From Paraburkholderia sp. BL10I2N1 (GTDB taxonomy: Bacteria; Pseudomonadota; Gammaproteobacteria; Burkholderiales; Burkholderiaceae): 64,000 bases of DNA. Within the stretch, counting starts at the first letter, position 1, and the number at the start of each line of letters is the position of its first letter. The DNA is taken from the NCBI RefSeq assembly GCF_004361815.1, contig NZ_SNWA01000001.1, positions 682,001 through 746,000 of the forward strand, written 5' to 3'. This document shows positions 8,724-17,894 of this stretch, piece after piece. The notes beneath the pieces are model-generated. The model was not told the DNA's origin and searched no databases. It worked only from the letters and a program-made list of their open reading frames with translations. Position numbers and translations under genes: made by a program.

Positions 8724-9026
8724 ATGTCGGAAGTCAACAAGGAGAGATTGATGTCGGATATCAAAACAGTCCTCGCGGACGCTGAAGACCTGCTCAAGCA
8801 GGCCGCGAGCGCCACGGGCGAGCGCGCTTCGGAACTGCGTGAAACGGCGCTCACACGCCTGAAGCAGGCGAAGGAAAAGGCGGCCGACGTCCAGGTCGTC
8901 GTCGTCGAAAAGGGCAAGAAGGCCGCGCGCGCCACCGATGACTACGTGCACGAGCATCCGTGGGCGTCCATCGGCATTGCGGCTGGCGTCGGCGTACTGG
9001 TCGGCCTGCTGATCAATCGCAGGTAA
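8724..9026 (+). CDS. DUF883 (ElaB/YqjD-type) membrane-anchored protein
   Basis: A 100-residue protein with an amphipathic, Ala/Lys/Glu-rich helical body (residues 1-75) and one C-terminal membrane segment (WASIGIAAGVGVLVGLLI) ending INRR. YqjD/ElaB relatives in E. coli are tail-anchored inner-membrane proteins that associate with ribosomes in stationary phase. The ATG at 8724 follows AAGGGAG; an in-frame upstream start exists but lacks this site. It is the first gene of a DUF883-YqjE-DUF3318 set, a combination common in beta-proteobacteria. Confidence 0.9.
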   Translation: MSEVNKERLMSDIKTVLADAEDLLKQAASATGERASELRETALTRLKQAKEKAADVQVVVVEKGKKAARATDDYVHEHPWASIGIAAGVGVLVGLLINRR

Positions 9027-9156
9027 TCCAGGCTTTGCCGCCCCAAGCGCCGGTCCACGGTCCGGCGTGCTGCTGACATGGTTGACCGGTGCGCGCCTGG
9101 CCGGTCCGCTTCTTCTGGCGCATCTCCAGCATTTCCACTCGCAACGCGCTTAAGCC

Positions 9157-9543
9157 ATGACGATCGATACAAAATCGCAGCGCGCGGACCACGGGCCAGT
9201 GCGACGCATCCTCAGCTCTGTATTCGCGATCCTGCAGACGCGGCTCGAACTCATCGGCATCGAACTCGCCGAGGAGAAAGACCGTCTGCTCACCGTTCTC
9301 TTTCTCGGGATCGCGGCAATGATGCTCGCCATGTTGGCGCTCATTGCGCTGACGGCCCTTGTCGCCATTGCCTTTTGGGACACCTACCGCTGGCAGGCGC
9401 TGGCCGCCATAACAGCGGCTTATGCACTCGCCGCCGTGTTCTGTGGTGTGAAAGCGCGCAACGGATTGCACCACGCACCTGTCGTTTTCGAAGCCACGCT
9501 GAACGAGTTCGAAAAAGATCGCGAGATGTTCCGCAAGCCGTGA
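9157..9543 (+). CDS. YqjE-type 'phage holin family' membrane protein
   Basis: A 128-residue protein with a soluble N-terminus, two strong membrane helices (LLTVLFLGIAAMMLAMLALIALTALVAIAF and the following WQALAAITAAYALAAVF, residues about 45-100), and a charged C-terminus. It matches the DUF1469/phage-holin-3-6 group represented by YqjE. Despite the name there is no evidence of phage lysis function here. It lies between the DUF883 and DUF3318 genes and is probably co-expressed. Confidence 0.85.
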   Translation: MTIDTKSQRADHGPVRRILSSVFAILQTRLELIGIELAEEKDRLLTVLFLGIAAMMLAMLALIALTALVAIAFWDTYRWQALAAITAAYALAAVFCGVKARNGLHHAPVVFEATLNEFEKDREMFRKP

Positions 9544-9608
9544 CGCGTGCTCGAGCTTAGGTGTCCGCCCGTCCCGTTCTACGATCCACAGCCGCCCGCC
9601 AATCACTC

Positions 9609-10097
9609 ATGAGCCAAACCCGCCAGGACCACGCATTTCGCAGCAGCCCGCGGCCCTCGAAGAATCTGAGCGCCCCCCATCTGCGCGCACTGCGCAAGGA
9701 GCTGCTGCTCGTCCGTGCGGACGTCGAGCGTGCGGAACTCGTGCATGCAATCGTCGAAGTGCGGCGGACGGTGACACATTTCAGCTGGCTCAGATTCCTT
9801 GTGCCCGGCTTTGGCGGCATGGGCCGGGGCTCGGCAAAGAAAGGCGTGGGCGCCGTCATTGGCCGGTTGCTCAAGCAGTACCCGCTGCTGAGTTCGCTTG
9901 TTTCTATGCTGCTGGCGAAACCTCTCCGTCGGACCGTCGCCGCGAGCGCCAAGCCGGTGCTGAAATGGGGCAGCCTTGCGTTTGCCGCATGGGAGGCGTA
10001 TCGGATCTGGCAGCAGGTCAAGGAAAGCAGCGCCGATACTAAACCTGACGCCCCTGATTCGGGCGGCTCGCGCAACGGCGGCCAATCCCGGTTGTGA
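9609..10097 (+). CDS. DUF3318-like protein (YqjK position)
   Basis: A protein of about 162 residues with an Arg/Glu-rich N-terminal half (LRALRKELLLVRADVERAEL) and weakly hydrophobic segments around LLSSLVSMLLAKPL and LKWGSLAFAAWEAY. It occupies the third position of the DUF883-YqjE set, where beta-proteobacteria usually carry a DUF3318 protein. The ATG at 9609 (MSQTRQDHAF) is preferred; an in-frame start at 9561 would add 16 residues. Function is unknown, with envelope or stress roles suggested only by its partners. Confidence 0.7.
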   Translation: MSQTRQDHAFRSSPRPSKNLSAPHLRALRKELLLVRADVERAELVHAIVEVRRTVTHFSWLRFLVPGFGGMGRGSAKKGVGAVIGRLLKQYPLLSSLVSMLLAKPLRRTVAASAKPVLKWGSLAFAAWEAYRIWQQVKESSADTKPDAPDSGGSRNGGQSRL

Positions 10098-10194
10098 GCG
10101 AACGGGCGCGAGTTGCACGTGCGTATTCCCCGTTGTGGCGCCAAGGCAGGCCGTCGACAGGCGAGTCGGCCTCTCGCCGGGTTTAGCGGATAGC

Positions 10195-10623
10195 TCACCG
10201 GGTATTCCAGCAATCGTTGTCATTCTTCACAACTGCGTCATCGACCCCGCGATTTGTGCGCAAACCCGTCGCGTCGAGAACGAAGGTTCCACACGCGTCG
10301 TCACGCATAGGCCCCGTCTCCACGGGCCGGGCTTCCAGTGAATATCCTCCGTTGGTATCGTCTGCCGGGAGCGCGCGTAGCCGATAGACGGCCGTCCCGA
10401 GCGGCGGAGCCTGATCGAGACCAGGCGGTAACGCGGTCGCGTCATTGCTGACTGCTGCTTCCACGAACTGGGCCGCGCGATACAACGCCGATGCTGCATC
10501 CACCCGGCGACTTCGCGCCACGTGACTTTGATATGAGGGCACGGCAAACACCGCGAGCGTTGCTGCGATAGCGATTGCAATGACCAGTTCGAGCAGCGTA
10601 AAGGCGGTAACTCGCGAGTTCAT
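10195..10623 (-). CDS. Type IV pilin-like (PilE-type) minor pilin
   Basis: A 142-residue prepilin with the class III signal sequence AFTLLELVIAIAIAATLAVFAVPSY. The residue before the cleavage point is Ala instead of the usual Gly, while Phe+1 and Glu+5 are kept. Two cysteines near the C-terminus (DDACGTF and NDCWNTR) probably form the D-region disulfide typical of PilE/PilA. It is the last gene of the fimT-pilV-pilW-pilX-pilE operon on the minus strand, which supplies the minor pilins that prime type IV pilus assembly. Confidence 0.85.
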   Translation of the reverse strand: MNSRVTAFTLLELVIAIAIAATLAVFAVPSYQSHVARSRRVDAASALYRAAQFVEAAVSNDATALPPGLDQAPPLGTAVYRLRALPADDTNGGYSLEARPVETGPMRDDACGTFVLDATGLRTNRGVDDAVVKNDNDCWNTR

Positions 10624-10635
10624 GCTGACCTCCGT

Positions 10636-11166
10636 TCAGTACGGTCTTGCGGCGACGCGCCGCCAATGACGCTCTGTTCTCTCGCCGTCGATTACGATTT
10701 CAAGCTGCAGCCACGCCTGCGTGTCTGGGGTCGCACCGAAACCGCGCGCGGTCAGCAGAAAAGCCTGCGCTTCCGGGCGGCTTCCCAGTTGCCATGCTTC
10801 AACGAGACATTGGGGGGGCCGGCTCGAGCCGGACCATTGCGCAACGGGCGTGAAGGCGTTTGCTTCGAAAGTCGCCTGGCGCTTCCATGCAACGGGTTCC
10901 CCGACGACAGCGGGAACGACCGGTGTACTGCTTGTCGTCAAGGTTTGCCCGCATAACGTCAACGCCGAATCTGCGGCGTGAAAGGCTTGAAGATAGTCGT
11001 ATATGTTCGTCGTATTGCGCGCAGCGACGAGCGACGTCTCGAACCAGATGGCCGACGTCGTCAGCATCATTGACGAGATCAGTAGCACCAGCGGCAACGC
11101 CGCGCCGCGCAGGTGCGCGAAGTGACAGCTACGGCGCGAGATATGTCCGGTGAAGCCCCCTGTCAT
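10636..11166 (-). CDS. pilX: PilX-like minor pilin assembly protein
   Basis: A 176-residue protein with a short basic N-terminus, one hydrophobic helix (RGAALPLVLLISSMMLTTSAIWF) and the following NIYDYLQAFHAADSAL region, the usual pattern of PilX. As in other PilX proteins the FTLIE motif is relaxed; the fifth mature position is not a clear Glu. The ATG at 11166 overlaps the pilW stop (ATGA). It works with PilV, PilW and FimT at the pilus tip. No pilY1 adhesin gene follows in this window, which is unusual for such clusters. Confidence 0.82.
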   Translation of the reverse strand: MTGGFTGHISRRSCHFAHLRGAALPLVLLISSMMLTTSAIWFETSLVAARNTTNIYDYLQAFHAADSALTLCGQTLTTSSTPVVPAVVGEPVAWKRQATFEANAFTPVAQWSGSSRPPQCLVEAWQLGSRPEAQAFLLTARGFGATPDTQAWLQLEIVIDGERTERHWRRVAARPY

Positions 11167-11972
11167 TGCGACACCTCTTCGTTGTTGCGCACGGCGACGC
11201 GACGCCAGAACGTCTGCCTTGAACGCGTATCGGTGCCGAGACTGGCGACGCCGTCGCAATCGACATAGCGCATACGTCGACCGAGCGGTGCACCCTGCAC
11301 CAGCACGCAAAGGTCGACCGCCACGATCCTGGACCACTGGTTCGACGTGATTGCGGATGCGTCAAGCGGTTGCAGCGCGCCAGCAGGCCAGTACCTGATC
11401 CGCAACTGCTCAACGCCTTCGACGAGCGGCTGTCCGTAGCCCGGCCGCCCGTTACCTTCGCAGTAGAGTTCGGTCTCGCTGGTTGATCCGCTTTTGTTCG
11501 CGTAAAACCGGTTGGAGACCAATACGCCAGACGCGCCCTCGCTGGCCACCGAGCCTTCCACCGCTTGACCGAGGCAGTCGGTTGTCTGGCCGGTGGCTGA
11601 AGGCCAAGTGGATATGCTGTCGCCGACATAGCGGATGACGATCCCGTCCGAGTGGCTCGCGAGCGCCTCGCAGCCGGGACTCTCGTCGCCACCCGTGGGA
11701 CGCCCACCCGAGCAGCCGAATAGTGCCGGCGCTGCGTTCTCGGGACTGGCGTCGACTGGCGTGAATCCGGCCATCTGGATCTGCTGCCCGAGCAGTGTCA
11801 GCGACACGACGCCGGCTTCGTTGATATGCGTCGCGTCGCTCGCGCGCGTAAAAGCGTCGCGCTGCGACCGATAAAGCGACACGGCACCTGCCGTCACCAT
11901 CAGGCCAAGCGCGGTCGCGATCATCAACTCGAGCAGCGTGTGACCACGCCTCAGATATCGGCGCCGCTTCAT
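11163..11972 (-). CDS. pilW: PilW-like minor pilin
   Basis: A 269-residue minor pilin with the prepilin motif RRGHTLLELMIATALGLMVTAGAV, where His replaces the usual Phe at mature position +1 and Glu+5 is kept. The long C-terminal domain is rich in Gly/Ser and holds several Cys. Length and gene position match PilW. Start and stop overlap those of pilV and pilX by 4 bases, indicating tight coupling. It is expected in the inner membrane and in the initiating pilus-tip complex. Confidence 0.87.
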   Translation of the reverse strand: MKRRRYLRRGHTLLELMIATALGLMVTAGAVSLYRSQRDAFTRASDATHINEAGVVSLTLLGQQIQMAGFTPVDASPENAAPALFGCSGGRPTGGDESPGCEALASHSDGIVIRYVGDSISTWPSATGQTTDCLGQAVEGSVASEGASGVLVSNRFYANKSGSTSETELYCEGNGRPGYGQPLVEGVEQLRIRYWPAGALQPLDASAITSNQWSRIVAVDLCVLVQGAPLGRRMRYVDCDGVASLGTDTRSRQTFWRRVAVRNNEEVSQ

Positions 11973-12394
11973 TTCGCAAACGCTATTGCGCTGCAGGACA
12001 TGCCTGGCGCAGCCGTGATGTCACCGCACGAATCAGGCACGTCGATCACCTCGCCCGACCTGCGCGCCTCCCGCAGCGCGGTCCACGTCACGCGTGCACT
12101 CGACATTCCGGCAGCCTGCACGCTGACCGACGCTTCGCCCTTCGGTAGAATGCTCGCGACACGCGCCTGCCATTGAGTCGCGTCAAAGCCACTCGCACCA
12201 GGCGCACGCATCGCTTCAACGATCGAGTCGGCGACGAATACCGCCCGCTCGCGCGCCGCCGTCGCATTCGCATGACGCGCAATCCAAAGTTGCGTTGCGA
12301 TTAGAGCGAGCGCGGTCACGGCGGTTAGCGCCACGGCGAGCATCACTTCGATCAGCGTCCCGCCTGAACAACATCTCGCGTTCCGGCGCGTCAC
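11969..12394 (-). CDS. pilV: PilV-like minor pilin
   Basis: A 141-residue protein read from a GTG start that overlaps the fimT stop (GTGA). The prepilin motif is CCSGGTLIEVMLAVALTAVTALALIA. Gly stands where Phe is normal at mature +1, with Glu+5 kept, so the cleavage site is non-canonical. The hydrophobic helix and length match PilV. An ATG-initiated reading frame extends 22 codons further upstream, but that would place unrelated residues before the signal peptide. Confidence 0.82.
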   Translation of the reverse strand: MTRRNARCCSGGTLIEVMLAVALTAVTALALIATQLWIARHANATAARERAVFVADSIVEAMRAPGASGFDATQWQARVASILPKGEASVSVQAAGMSSARVTWTALREARRSGEVIDVPDSCGDITAAPGMSCSAIAFAK

Positions 12395-12954
12395 GACGCC
12401 GTCCCACTGCAAGGGCCCTCGGCGCTGCGTGCGCGACCGCCAGCGGCAATGCGCACACAACGTCGCCAGCGGGACCCGCCTGTTGCCGCCGATGGCGTGC
12501 GTGGCGCAATATCGAGGCTGCGAAAGCTACCGATGATCTGACCGGCCGGCGGAGTAAAAGCAATATCGGTTAATGTTCCGGTCACGCTGACCGCGGCAAG
12601 TTCTGGTTGCGCGCGCAACACCGACTGCCCTCCCGCTCGCTCGATCATCACCGCCCATCCGCATGACCAGTCCAGCGATCCATTCGCGCAGGCCTTGCTC
12701 GCTGCAAGGCATTGGCGTGCCGCATCGATACGACAAACCGTCACCCGCGCGCCGCGCCTGAGAGCCTCGTTACGCGCATAGGCGAATGTCGAGACGAGCG
12801 CCTTCGCGCGCGCATCGACCTGATCGCGTACATGCCATGCGACGAACGCCGGCGTTGCCATGACGGCGATCACCGCGAGCAACACGACAACGACCATCAA
12901 TTCGACGAGCGTGAAGCCACGTCCACCAGATCGTCTAAAGACATTCAGTTTCAT
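12391..12954 (-). CDS. fimT: FimT/GspH-type minor pseudopilin
   Basis: A protein of about 187 residues with a canonical prepilin signal, GGRGFTLVELMVVVVLLAVIAVMATPAF, followed by the GspH/FimT domain (ARAKALVSTFAYARNEALRRGARVTVC). It heads the minor pilin operon on the minus strand. The ATG at 12954 (MKLNVFRR) has an AGGA ribosome site 7 bases upstream; two earlier in-frame ATGs lack this. FimT proteins assist type IV pilus biogenesis and, in some species, DNA uptake. Confidence 0.85.
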   Translation of the reverse strand: MKLNVFRRSGGRGFTLVELMVVVVLLAVIAVMATPAFVAWHVRDQVDARAKALVSTFAYARNEALRRGARVTVCRIDAARQCLAASKACANGSLDWSCGWAVMIERAGGQSVLRAQPELAAVSVTGTLTDIAFTPPAGQIIGSFRSLDIAPRTPSAATGGSRWRRCVRIAAGGRARSAEGPCSGTAS

Positions 12955-13111
12955 CTGCATTCCTGATTGATCAAAGAATGCACACAATCTACTGAGGCCT
13001 CAACGCAACGACAATCTGCCGAACGGCCAGGTAGCGAACGGGCGCTAGGGCACGCCAGAATTCAGGCGTAACGGAAACTGGACGGGATGAAAAATGCGGA
13101 TGCGCGAAGAC

Positions 13112-13606
13112 TCAGCGCTTGCGGGAAGGTTTGCCTGGAGCCGCGGCGGGTGTGGCCATGCGGCGAAACTCCTCGATCACGTCCTCGAATTCGGACACGT
13201 CCTCGAAGCGCCGGTAGACCGATGCAAAACGGACATAGGCAATCGTGTCGAGCCCGCGCAGTTCGTTCATGACGAGCTCACCGAGCCGGTCACTACGCAC
13301 TTCGCGCTCGCCGCTGCCCAGCAACTGGTACTCGATGCGGGCGACGGCCGCGTCGATCGCGTCCGCTGCAACCGGGCGCTTGCGCAGCGCCAGTTGCATG
13401 CTCGCGACGATCTTGCGTCGATCGAATTCCGTGCGGCTGCCGTCCTTCTTGACGACCGATGGCAACGCCAGCTCGACCCGTTCATACGTCGTAAAGCGTT
13501 TGTCACAGGCCGGGCAGCGACGGCGCCGGCGAATCGCGGCGCCGTCTTCCGACACGCGGGAATCCACCACCTGTGTGTCGTCGTGCCGGCAGAAGGGGCA
13601 GCGCAT
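13112..13606 (-). CDS. nrdR: Transcriptional repressor NrdR
   Basis: NrdR represses ribonucleotide reductase genes when dATP is high. The 164-residue protein has the N-terminal zinc ribbon ([17 protein letters not shown] ... [15 protein letters not shown]) and an ATP-cone domain from about residue 49 ([19 protein letters not shown]). A basic C-terminal tail ([12 protein letters not shown]) follows. It begins 7 bases after the glyA stop, and the glyA-nrdR order is conserved in Burkholderiales. Confidence 0.97.
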   Translation of the reverse strand: MRCPFCRHDDTQVVDSRVSEDGAAIRRRRRCPACDKRFTTYERVELALPSVVKKDGSRTEFDRRKIVASMQLALRKRPVAADAIDAAVARIEYQLLGSGEREVRSDRLGELVMNELRGLDTIAYVRFASVYRRFEDVSEFEDVIEEFRRMATPAAAPGKPSRKR

Positions 13607-13612
13607 GGCCTG

Positions 13613-14860
13613 TTAGCGATAAACCGGGAAGCGTTTCGTCAACTCGGCAACCTGCCCGCGTACGCGTTCGATCGTGGCTGCATCTTCCGGGTTGTCGAGC
13701 ACGTCTGCGATCAGGTTGCCGACCTGCTCGGCTTCCTTCGGGCCGAAGCCGCGCGTCGTCATGGCCGGCGAGCCAAGACGCACACCGCTCGTAACGAACG
13801 GCTTTTCGGGGTCGTTCGGGATCGCGTTCTTGTTGACCGTAATGTGCGCTGCGCCGAGCGCCGCTTCCGCAGCCTTGCCGGTAATCTTCTTGGCACGCAG
13901 ATCGACCAGCATCACGTGGCTTTCGGTACGGCCCGACACGATGCGCAGACCGCGCTTCACGAGAGTTTCCGCGAGCACGCGTGCGTTCTCGACGACCTTT
14001 TGCTGGTATTCCTTGAATTCCGGCGACAGCGCTTCCTTGAACGCGACGGCCTTGCCGGCTATCACGTGCATCAGCGGACCGCCCTGGATGCCCGGGAAGA
14101 TCGCCGAATTGATCTGCTTCTCGAATTCGGCCTTCATCAGGATCACGCCGCCGCGCGGGCCGCGCAGGCTCTTGTGGGTGGTCGTCGTGACGAAATCGGC
14201 GTGAGGCACCGGGTTCGGGTAGACGCCCGCGGCGATGAGGCCCGCATAGTGCGCCATATCGACCATCAGGTATGCGCCGATCGATTTCGCGATTTTCGAC
14301 AGGCGCTCAAAGTCGATGCGCAGCGAGAACGCCGACGCGCCGGCCACGATCAGCTTCGGCTTGTGTTCCTGGGCGAGCTTTTCGGCGGCGTCATAGTCGA
14401 TATCCTCCGCCTCATTCAGGCCGTAGCTCACCACGTTGAACCACTTGCCCGACATGTTGACGGGCGAGCCGTGCGTCAGGTGGCCACCGTGCGCGAGGCT
14501 CATGCCCATGATCGTGTCGCCCGGCTTCAGCATGGCGAAGAACACGCCCTGATTCGCCTGCGAACCCGAGTTCGGCTGCACGTTGGCGGCTTCGGCGCCA
14601 AAAATCTGCTTCACGCGGTCGATCGCCAACTGCTCGACGATGTCCACGTATTCGCAGCCGCCGTAGTAACGCTTGCCGGGATAACCCTCAGCGTACTTGT
14701 TGGTCAGCTGCGAACCTTGCGCGGCCATCACAGCCGGGCTCGTGTAGTTTTCCGACGCGATCAGCTCGATGTGATCTTCCTGACGGCGGTTTTCCTGCTC
14801 GATCGCCTTCCAGATTTCGGGATCGACGTTGGCGATGGTGCTTTGGGCTCTGTCAAACAT
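13613..14860 (-). CDS. glyA: Serine hydroxymethyltransferase
   Basis: A PLP enzyme that interconverts serine plus tetrahydrofolate and glycine plus methylene-tetrahydrofolate, the main one-carbon source. It is full length at 415 residues. The PLP-binding lysine is Lys230 in [15 protein letters not shown]. The motifs [13 protein letters not shown] and [14 protein letters not shown] are intact. It is the first gene of the glyA-nrdR pair. Confidence 0.98.
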   Translation of the reverse strand: MFDRAQSTIANVDPEIWKAIEQENRRQEDHIELIASENYTSPAVMAAQGSQLTNKYAEGYPGKRYYGGCEYVDIVEQLAIDRVKQIFGAEAANVQPNSGSQANQGVFFAMLKPGDTIMGMSLAHGGHLTHGSPVNMSGKWFNVVSYGLNEAEDIDYDAAEKLAQEHKPKLIVAGASAFSLRIDFERLSKIAKSIGAYLMVDMAHYAGLIAAGVYPNPVPHADFVTTTTHKSLRGPRGGVILMKAEFEKQINSAIFPGIQGGPLMHVIAGKAVAFKEALSPEFKEYQQKVVENARVLAETLVKRGLRIVSGRTESHVMLVDLRAKKITGKAAEAALGAAHITVNKNAIPNDPEKPFVTSGVRLGSPAMTTRGFGPKEAEQVGNLIADVLDNPEDAATIERVRGQVAELTKRFPVYR

Positions 14861-15322
14861 ACGGTTTCCGTTAAGTGTTTTCAGGTTGACCGGATCGTGC
14901 GCCGAATTTCATGTAGAAAGCGTAGCGTTTACGCGGCGCTGCTGGCGACTGGGCCAGCCTTGGACGTTGCGGATGAAGAGGCGCCGCACACGCGAGGCAG
15001 GACAGCCACCGGCAGCGCAAACGACGGCGCGCGGATCTTGGCTGCCCAGGCGAACGGCAAAACGGCACCCTGCGCTTCACGGTGGGTGGCTCCACCTTGA
15101 ACCCCCGAGGGTTCTATCGCCAGTCACGCAGGGATGAGCGCGTTAGTGTATTGGAAGCGCATCGAATAGGCAACCGCCGCGGGCAACGGCTTGCGGCGGC
15201 CGCCCGGGGGGCCAAACCGGGCGGGGAGACAGCCTTTTTGGGCCATGGTCTTCCTTGCCGCAGCGCCGCATTGGAAGTAGGCTTTGCACCTTCCTTTTTT
15301 CTCCTCCGACCAGGGAACAGCA
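14861..15322. other. Intergenic region between divergent glyA and the YdfG-type gene
   Basis: A 462-bp gap that should contain promoters for both flanking genes. No tRNA is visible. A possible weak hairpin (AACCCCCGAGGGTTC, near 15098-15113) and a G/C-rich palindromic stretch near 15200-15225 are present. I cannot support a riboswitch or small-RNA call. Confidence 0.45.
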
Positions 15323-16069
15323 ATGATCGTCTTCGTTACAGGGGCGTCCGCCGGGTTCGGCGCTGCCATCGCCCGCGCTTTCGTCAAGGGTGGCCACAAG
15401 GTCGTCGCCACCGCGCGCCGCAAGGATCGCCTCGACGCGCTCGCCAGCGAGCTCGGCGACGCGCTTCTGCCGCTCGAACTCGATGTCCGCGATCGTGCTG
15501 CCGTCGAGGCCGCGCCCGCTGCACTGCCGGCAGAATTCGCCGGCATCGACGTGCTCGTCAACAACGCCGGGCTCGCGCTCGGCCTCGAGCCCGCGCAGCG
15601 CGCGGAGCTCGACGACTGGACAACCATGATCGACACCAATTGCACCGGCCTCGTGCAGGTGACCCGTGCCCTGCTGCCTGGCATGGTCGAGCGCAATCGC
15701 GGGCATGTGTTCAATCTCGGCTCGGTGGCAGGAAGCTGGCCGTATCCGGGTGGCAACGTATACGGCGCGACCAAGGCCTTCGTGCGCCAGTTCAGCCTGA
15801 ATCTGCGCGCCGACCTGGCCGGCACGGCCATCCGCGTGACGGACATCGAGCCGGGCCTGTGCGGCGGCACCGAATTCTCGAACGTGCGCTTTCGCGGCGA
15901 CGACGAAAAAGCGGCCAACGTGTACCAGAACGTTCAGCCGCTGACCGCGGAGGACATCGCCGATTCGATCTACTGGATCGCAACGCGCCCGGCGCACGTC
16001 AACATCAACACGATCGAGCTGATGCCCGTCGCGCAGTCGTTTGCCGGGCTGAGCATCCATCGCGGCTAG
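15323..16069 (+). CDS. ydfG: YdfG-type NADP-dependent 3-hydroxy acid / malonic semialdehyde reductase
   Basis: A short-chain dehydrogenase of 248 residues, the same length as E. coli YdfG. It has the Rossmann motif TGASAGFG, the NNAG motif, and the catalytic triad Ser134, Tyr147 and Lys151 at the same numbers as E. coli YdfG. YdfG oxidises serine and 3-hydroxy acids and reduces malonic semialdehyde. The ATG at 15323 follows GGGAAC; an in-frame upstream start is not supported by similarity. It is single and upstream of ybgC. Confidence 0.88.
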   Translation: MIVFVTGASAGFGAAIARAFVKGGHKVVATARRKDRLDALASELGDALLPLELDVRDRAAVEAAPAALPAEFAGIDVLVNNAGLALGLEPAQRAELDDWTTMIDTNCTGLVQVTRALLPGMVERNRGHVFNLGSVAGSWPYPGGNVYGATKAFVRQFSLNLRADLAGTAIRVTDIEPGLCGGTEFSNVRFRGDDEKAANVYQNVQPLTAEDIADSIYWIATRPAHVNINTIELMPVAQSFAGLSIHRG

Positions 16070-16135
16070 GTCACGCCAGGCGGAACGTGCCCCCGAAATC
16101 ACGGGGGTGGCGTGCGTTCCGGTAAAATGCGCGGT

Positions 16136-16606
16136 ATGGATATGTCTACCAGCCATCCCGGCACCGAAATCGGCTTCACCTGGCCGATCCGGGTGTATTA
16201 CGAAGATACCGACGCCGGCGGCATCGTGTTTTACGCGAATTACCTGAAGTTTTTCGAGCGCGCGCGCACCGAATGGCTGCGAGCGTGCGGCGTCGACCAG
16301 GCCCGGCTTACGGATGAAACCGGCACGATGTTCATTGTGCGTAGCGCTGCGCTTGATTTTCGCGCTCCAGCCCGCCTCGACGACGTCGTGACGGTCATCA
16401 GCCGGATCGAGCGCCTGGGCCGCGCGTCGGTCGATTTCGCGCAGGAAGCCTGGCGTGAAGGTACGCTACTTGCTATGGGGAGCATCCGGGTCGGTTGCGT
16501 CGATCGGACCGCGATCAAGCCCATCGCCATTCCTCCGCCGGTCCTCGCTGCGTTGCGACGCGGACCCGGGCAAACTGGAACCGGTTTGTCAACCGCAGGC
16601 GCCTGA
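16136..16606 (+). CDS. ybgC: YbgC acyl-CoA thioesterase of the Tol-Pal operon
   Basis: A hot-dog-fold thioesterase of about 156 residues with the catalytic segment YYEDTDAGGIVFYANYLKFFERARTEWL (Asp in EDTDAGG). Proteobacterial YbgC acts on short acyl-CoAs or acyl-ACP and is encoded first in the tol-pal cluster. tolQ begins about 150 bases later in the same direction. The start may be 16136 or 16142 (MDMSTS). Confidence 0.92.
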   Translation: MDMSTSHPGTEIGFTWPIRVYYEDTDAGGIVFYANYLKFFERARTEWLRACGVDQARLTDETGTMFIVRSAALDFRAPARLDDVVTVISRIERLGRASVDFAQEAWREGTLLAMGSIRVGCVDRTAIKPIAIPPPVLAALRRGPGQTGTGLSTAGA

Positions 16607-16759
16607 GTACCGTTGTTACGGGGCCAGTGAACTCGTATCGATCACGCAACACAAAGCATGGTTCGGCCAGCGCTTCGCCGAGGCTTCCGGTTTCCCCGCG
16701 GAAAGCTTCGATGAGCCCTTCAGCCGGACGCCCCTTCCGGGACGTTACAGCGAACCTAT

Positions 16760-17437
16760 ATGAACACTACACAAGATCTGTCGATCATTTCTCTCGTTCT
16801 TAATGCGAGCCTGCTGGCGCAGGCAGTGATGGCCCTGTTGCTGCTGCTGTCGGTAATGTCGTGGACTTTCATCTTCCGCAAGTGGTTTGCAATCCGGCGC
16901 GCGCGCGCGCAGACCGAGCGCTTCGAGCGCGACTTCTGGTCCGGCGGCGACCTGCAGGCGCTGTATCAAAGCGCTGCCAACAACCGTCACACGATCGGCG
17001 CGCTCGAGCGGATCTTCGAGTCCGGCATGCGTGAATTCCTGAAGGGCAAGGAGAAGCGTCTGAACGATCCGGGCGCGATTCTCGACGGCGCACGCCGCGC
17101 AATGCGCGCCGCGTTTCAGCGCGAAATGGACGTGCTCGAAGCGAATCTTGCGTTCCTCGCCTCGGTCGGCTCGGTCAGCCCGTACATTGGCCTGTTCGGC
17201 ACTGTTTGGGGGATCATGAATGCGTTTCGCGGCCTCGCGAACGTTCAGCAGGCAACGCTCGCCAATGTCGCGCCCGGTATCGCCGAAGCGCTAACCGCGA
17301 CGGCCATCGGCCTCTTCGCCGCAATTCCTGCGGTGGTCGCCTACAACCGCTACGCGCACGATATCGACCGCCTCGCGATCCGCTTCGAGACCTTCATCGA
17401 AGAGTTCTCGAACATCCTGCAGCGCCAGGCGCACTAA
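16760..17437 (+). CDS. tolQ: TolQ inner-membrane proton-channel subunit
   Basis: TolQ and TolR form the proton-driven motor that energises TolA for outer-membrane constriction at division. The 225-residue protein has three membrane segments: about residues 14-36, and a pair near 130-155 and 165-190. The conserved SVGSVSPYIGLFGTVWGIM and IAEALTATAIGLFAAIPAVVAYN motifs line the channel. tolR begins 10 bases downstream. Confidence 0.97.
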   Translation: MNTTQDLSIISLVLNASLLAQAVMALLLLLSVMSWTFIFRKWFAIRRARAQTERFERDFWSGGDLQALYQSAANNRHTIGALERIFESGMREFLKGKEKRLNDPGAILDGARRAMRAAFQREMDVLEANLAFLASVGSVSPYIGLFGTVWGIMNAFRGLANVQQATLANVAPGIAEALTATAIGLFAAIPAVVAYNRYAHDIDRLAIRFETFIEEFSNILQRQAH

Positions 17438-17447
17438 GGAGTCCACG

Positions 17448-17894
17448 ATGGCCGGTTCCTCCCGTTCAAGCATGCGTGGCGGCCGCTCACGCCGCGCCAT
17501 GGCCGATATCAACGTCGTGCCGTACATCGACGTGATGCTCGTGTTGCTCGTGATCTTCATGGTGACCGCGCCCCTTGTCGCACCATCGATCGTCAATCTG
17601 CCGACAGTCGGCGGCGCAGCACCTCAGCAGCAGACGCCGCCTGTGATCGTCAATATCCGCGCCGACGGCAAGATGAGCGTCAAGTACAAGGACGACGCCG
17701 GCACCCAGCAGCAGGAAGACATGACGAAGGCCGATCTGAACAGCTTCATCACCGACCGCGCACAGACCCATGCCGATCAGCCGGTCGTGATCGCCGCCGA
17801 CAAGACGGTCAAATATGAAGTCGTGATGAACGTGATGTCCGACCTGAAGTCTCGTGGCGTCAAACGCGTTGGATTGCTCGTCAAATCGCAATGA
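17448..17894 (+). CDS. tolR: TolR inner-membrane motor subunit
   Basis: A 148-residue ExbD/TolR protein with one membrane helix that begins at the essential Asp in DINVVPYIDVMLVLLVIFMV, and a periplasmic domain that contacts peptidoglycan. The start has an AAGGAG ribosome site. The stop overlaps the tolA start by 4 bases. Confidence 0.97.
   Translation: MAGSSRSSMRGGRSRRAMADINVVPYIDVMLVLLVIFMVTAPLVAPSIVNLPTVGGAAPQQQTPPVIVNIRADGKMSVKYKDDAGTQQQEDMTKADLNSFITDRAQTHADQPVVIAADKTVKYEVVMNVMSDLKSRGVKRVGLLVKSQ

Noticed and set aside
9157..9543. A prophage holin as a sign of a prophage
   Set aside because: The YqjE-type protein sits in the conserved DUF883/DUF3318 set with no other phage genes, so it is not evidence of a prophage.
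13094..15100. 668-codon plus-strand frame opposite nrdR and glyA
   Set aside because: Both minus-strand genes are certain, so this long frame is a codon-usage artefact.
14861..15322. Riboswitch or small RNA upstream of glyA
   Set aside because: I could not find a conserved aptamer core (for example glycine, SAM or THF type) on the glyA strand.
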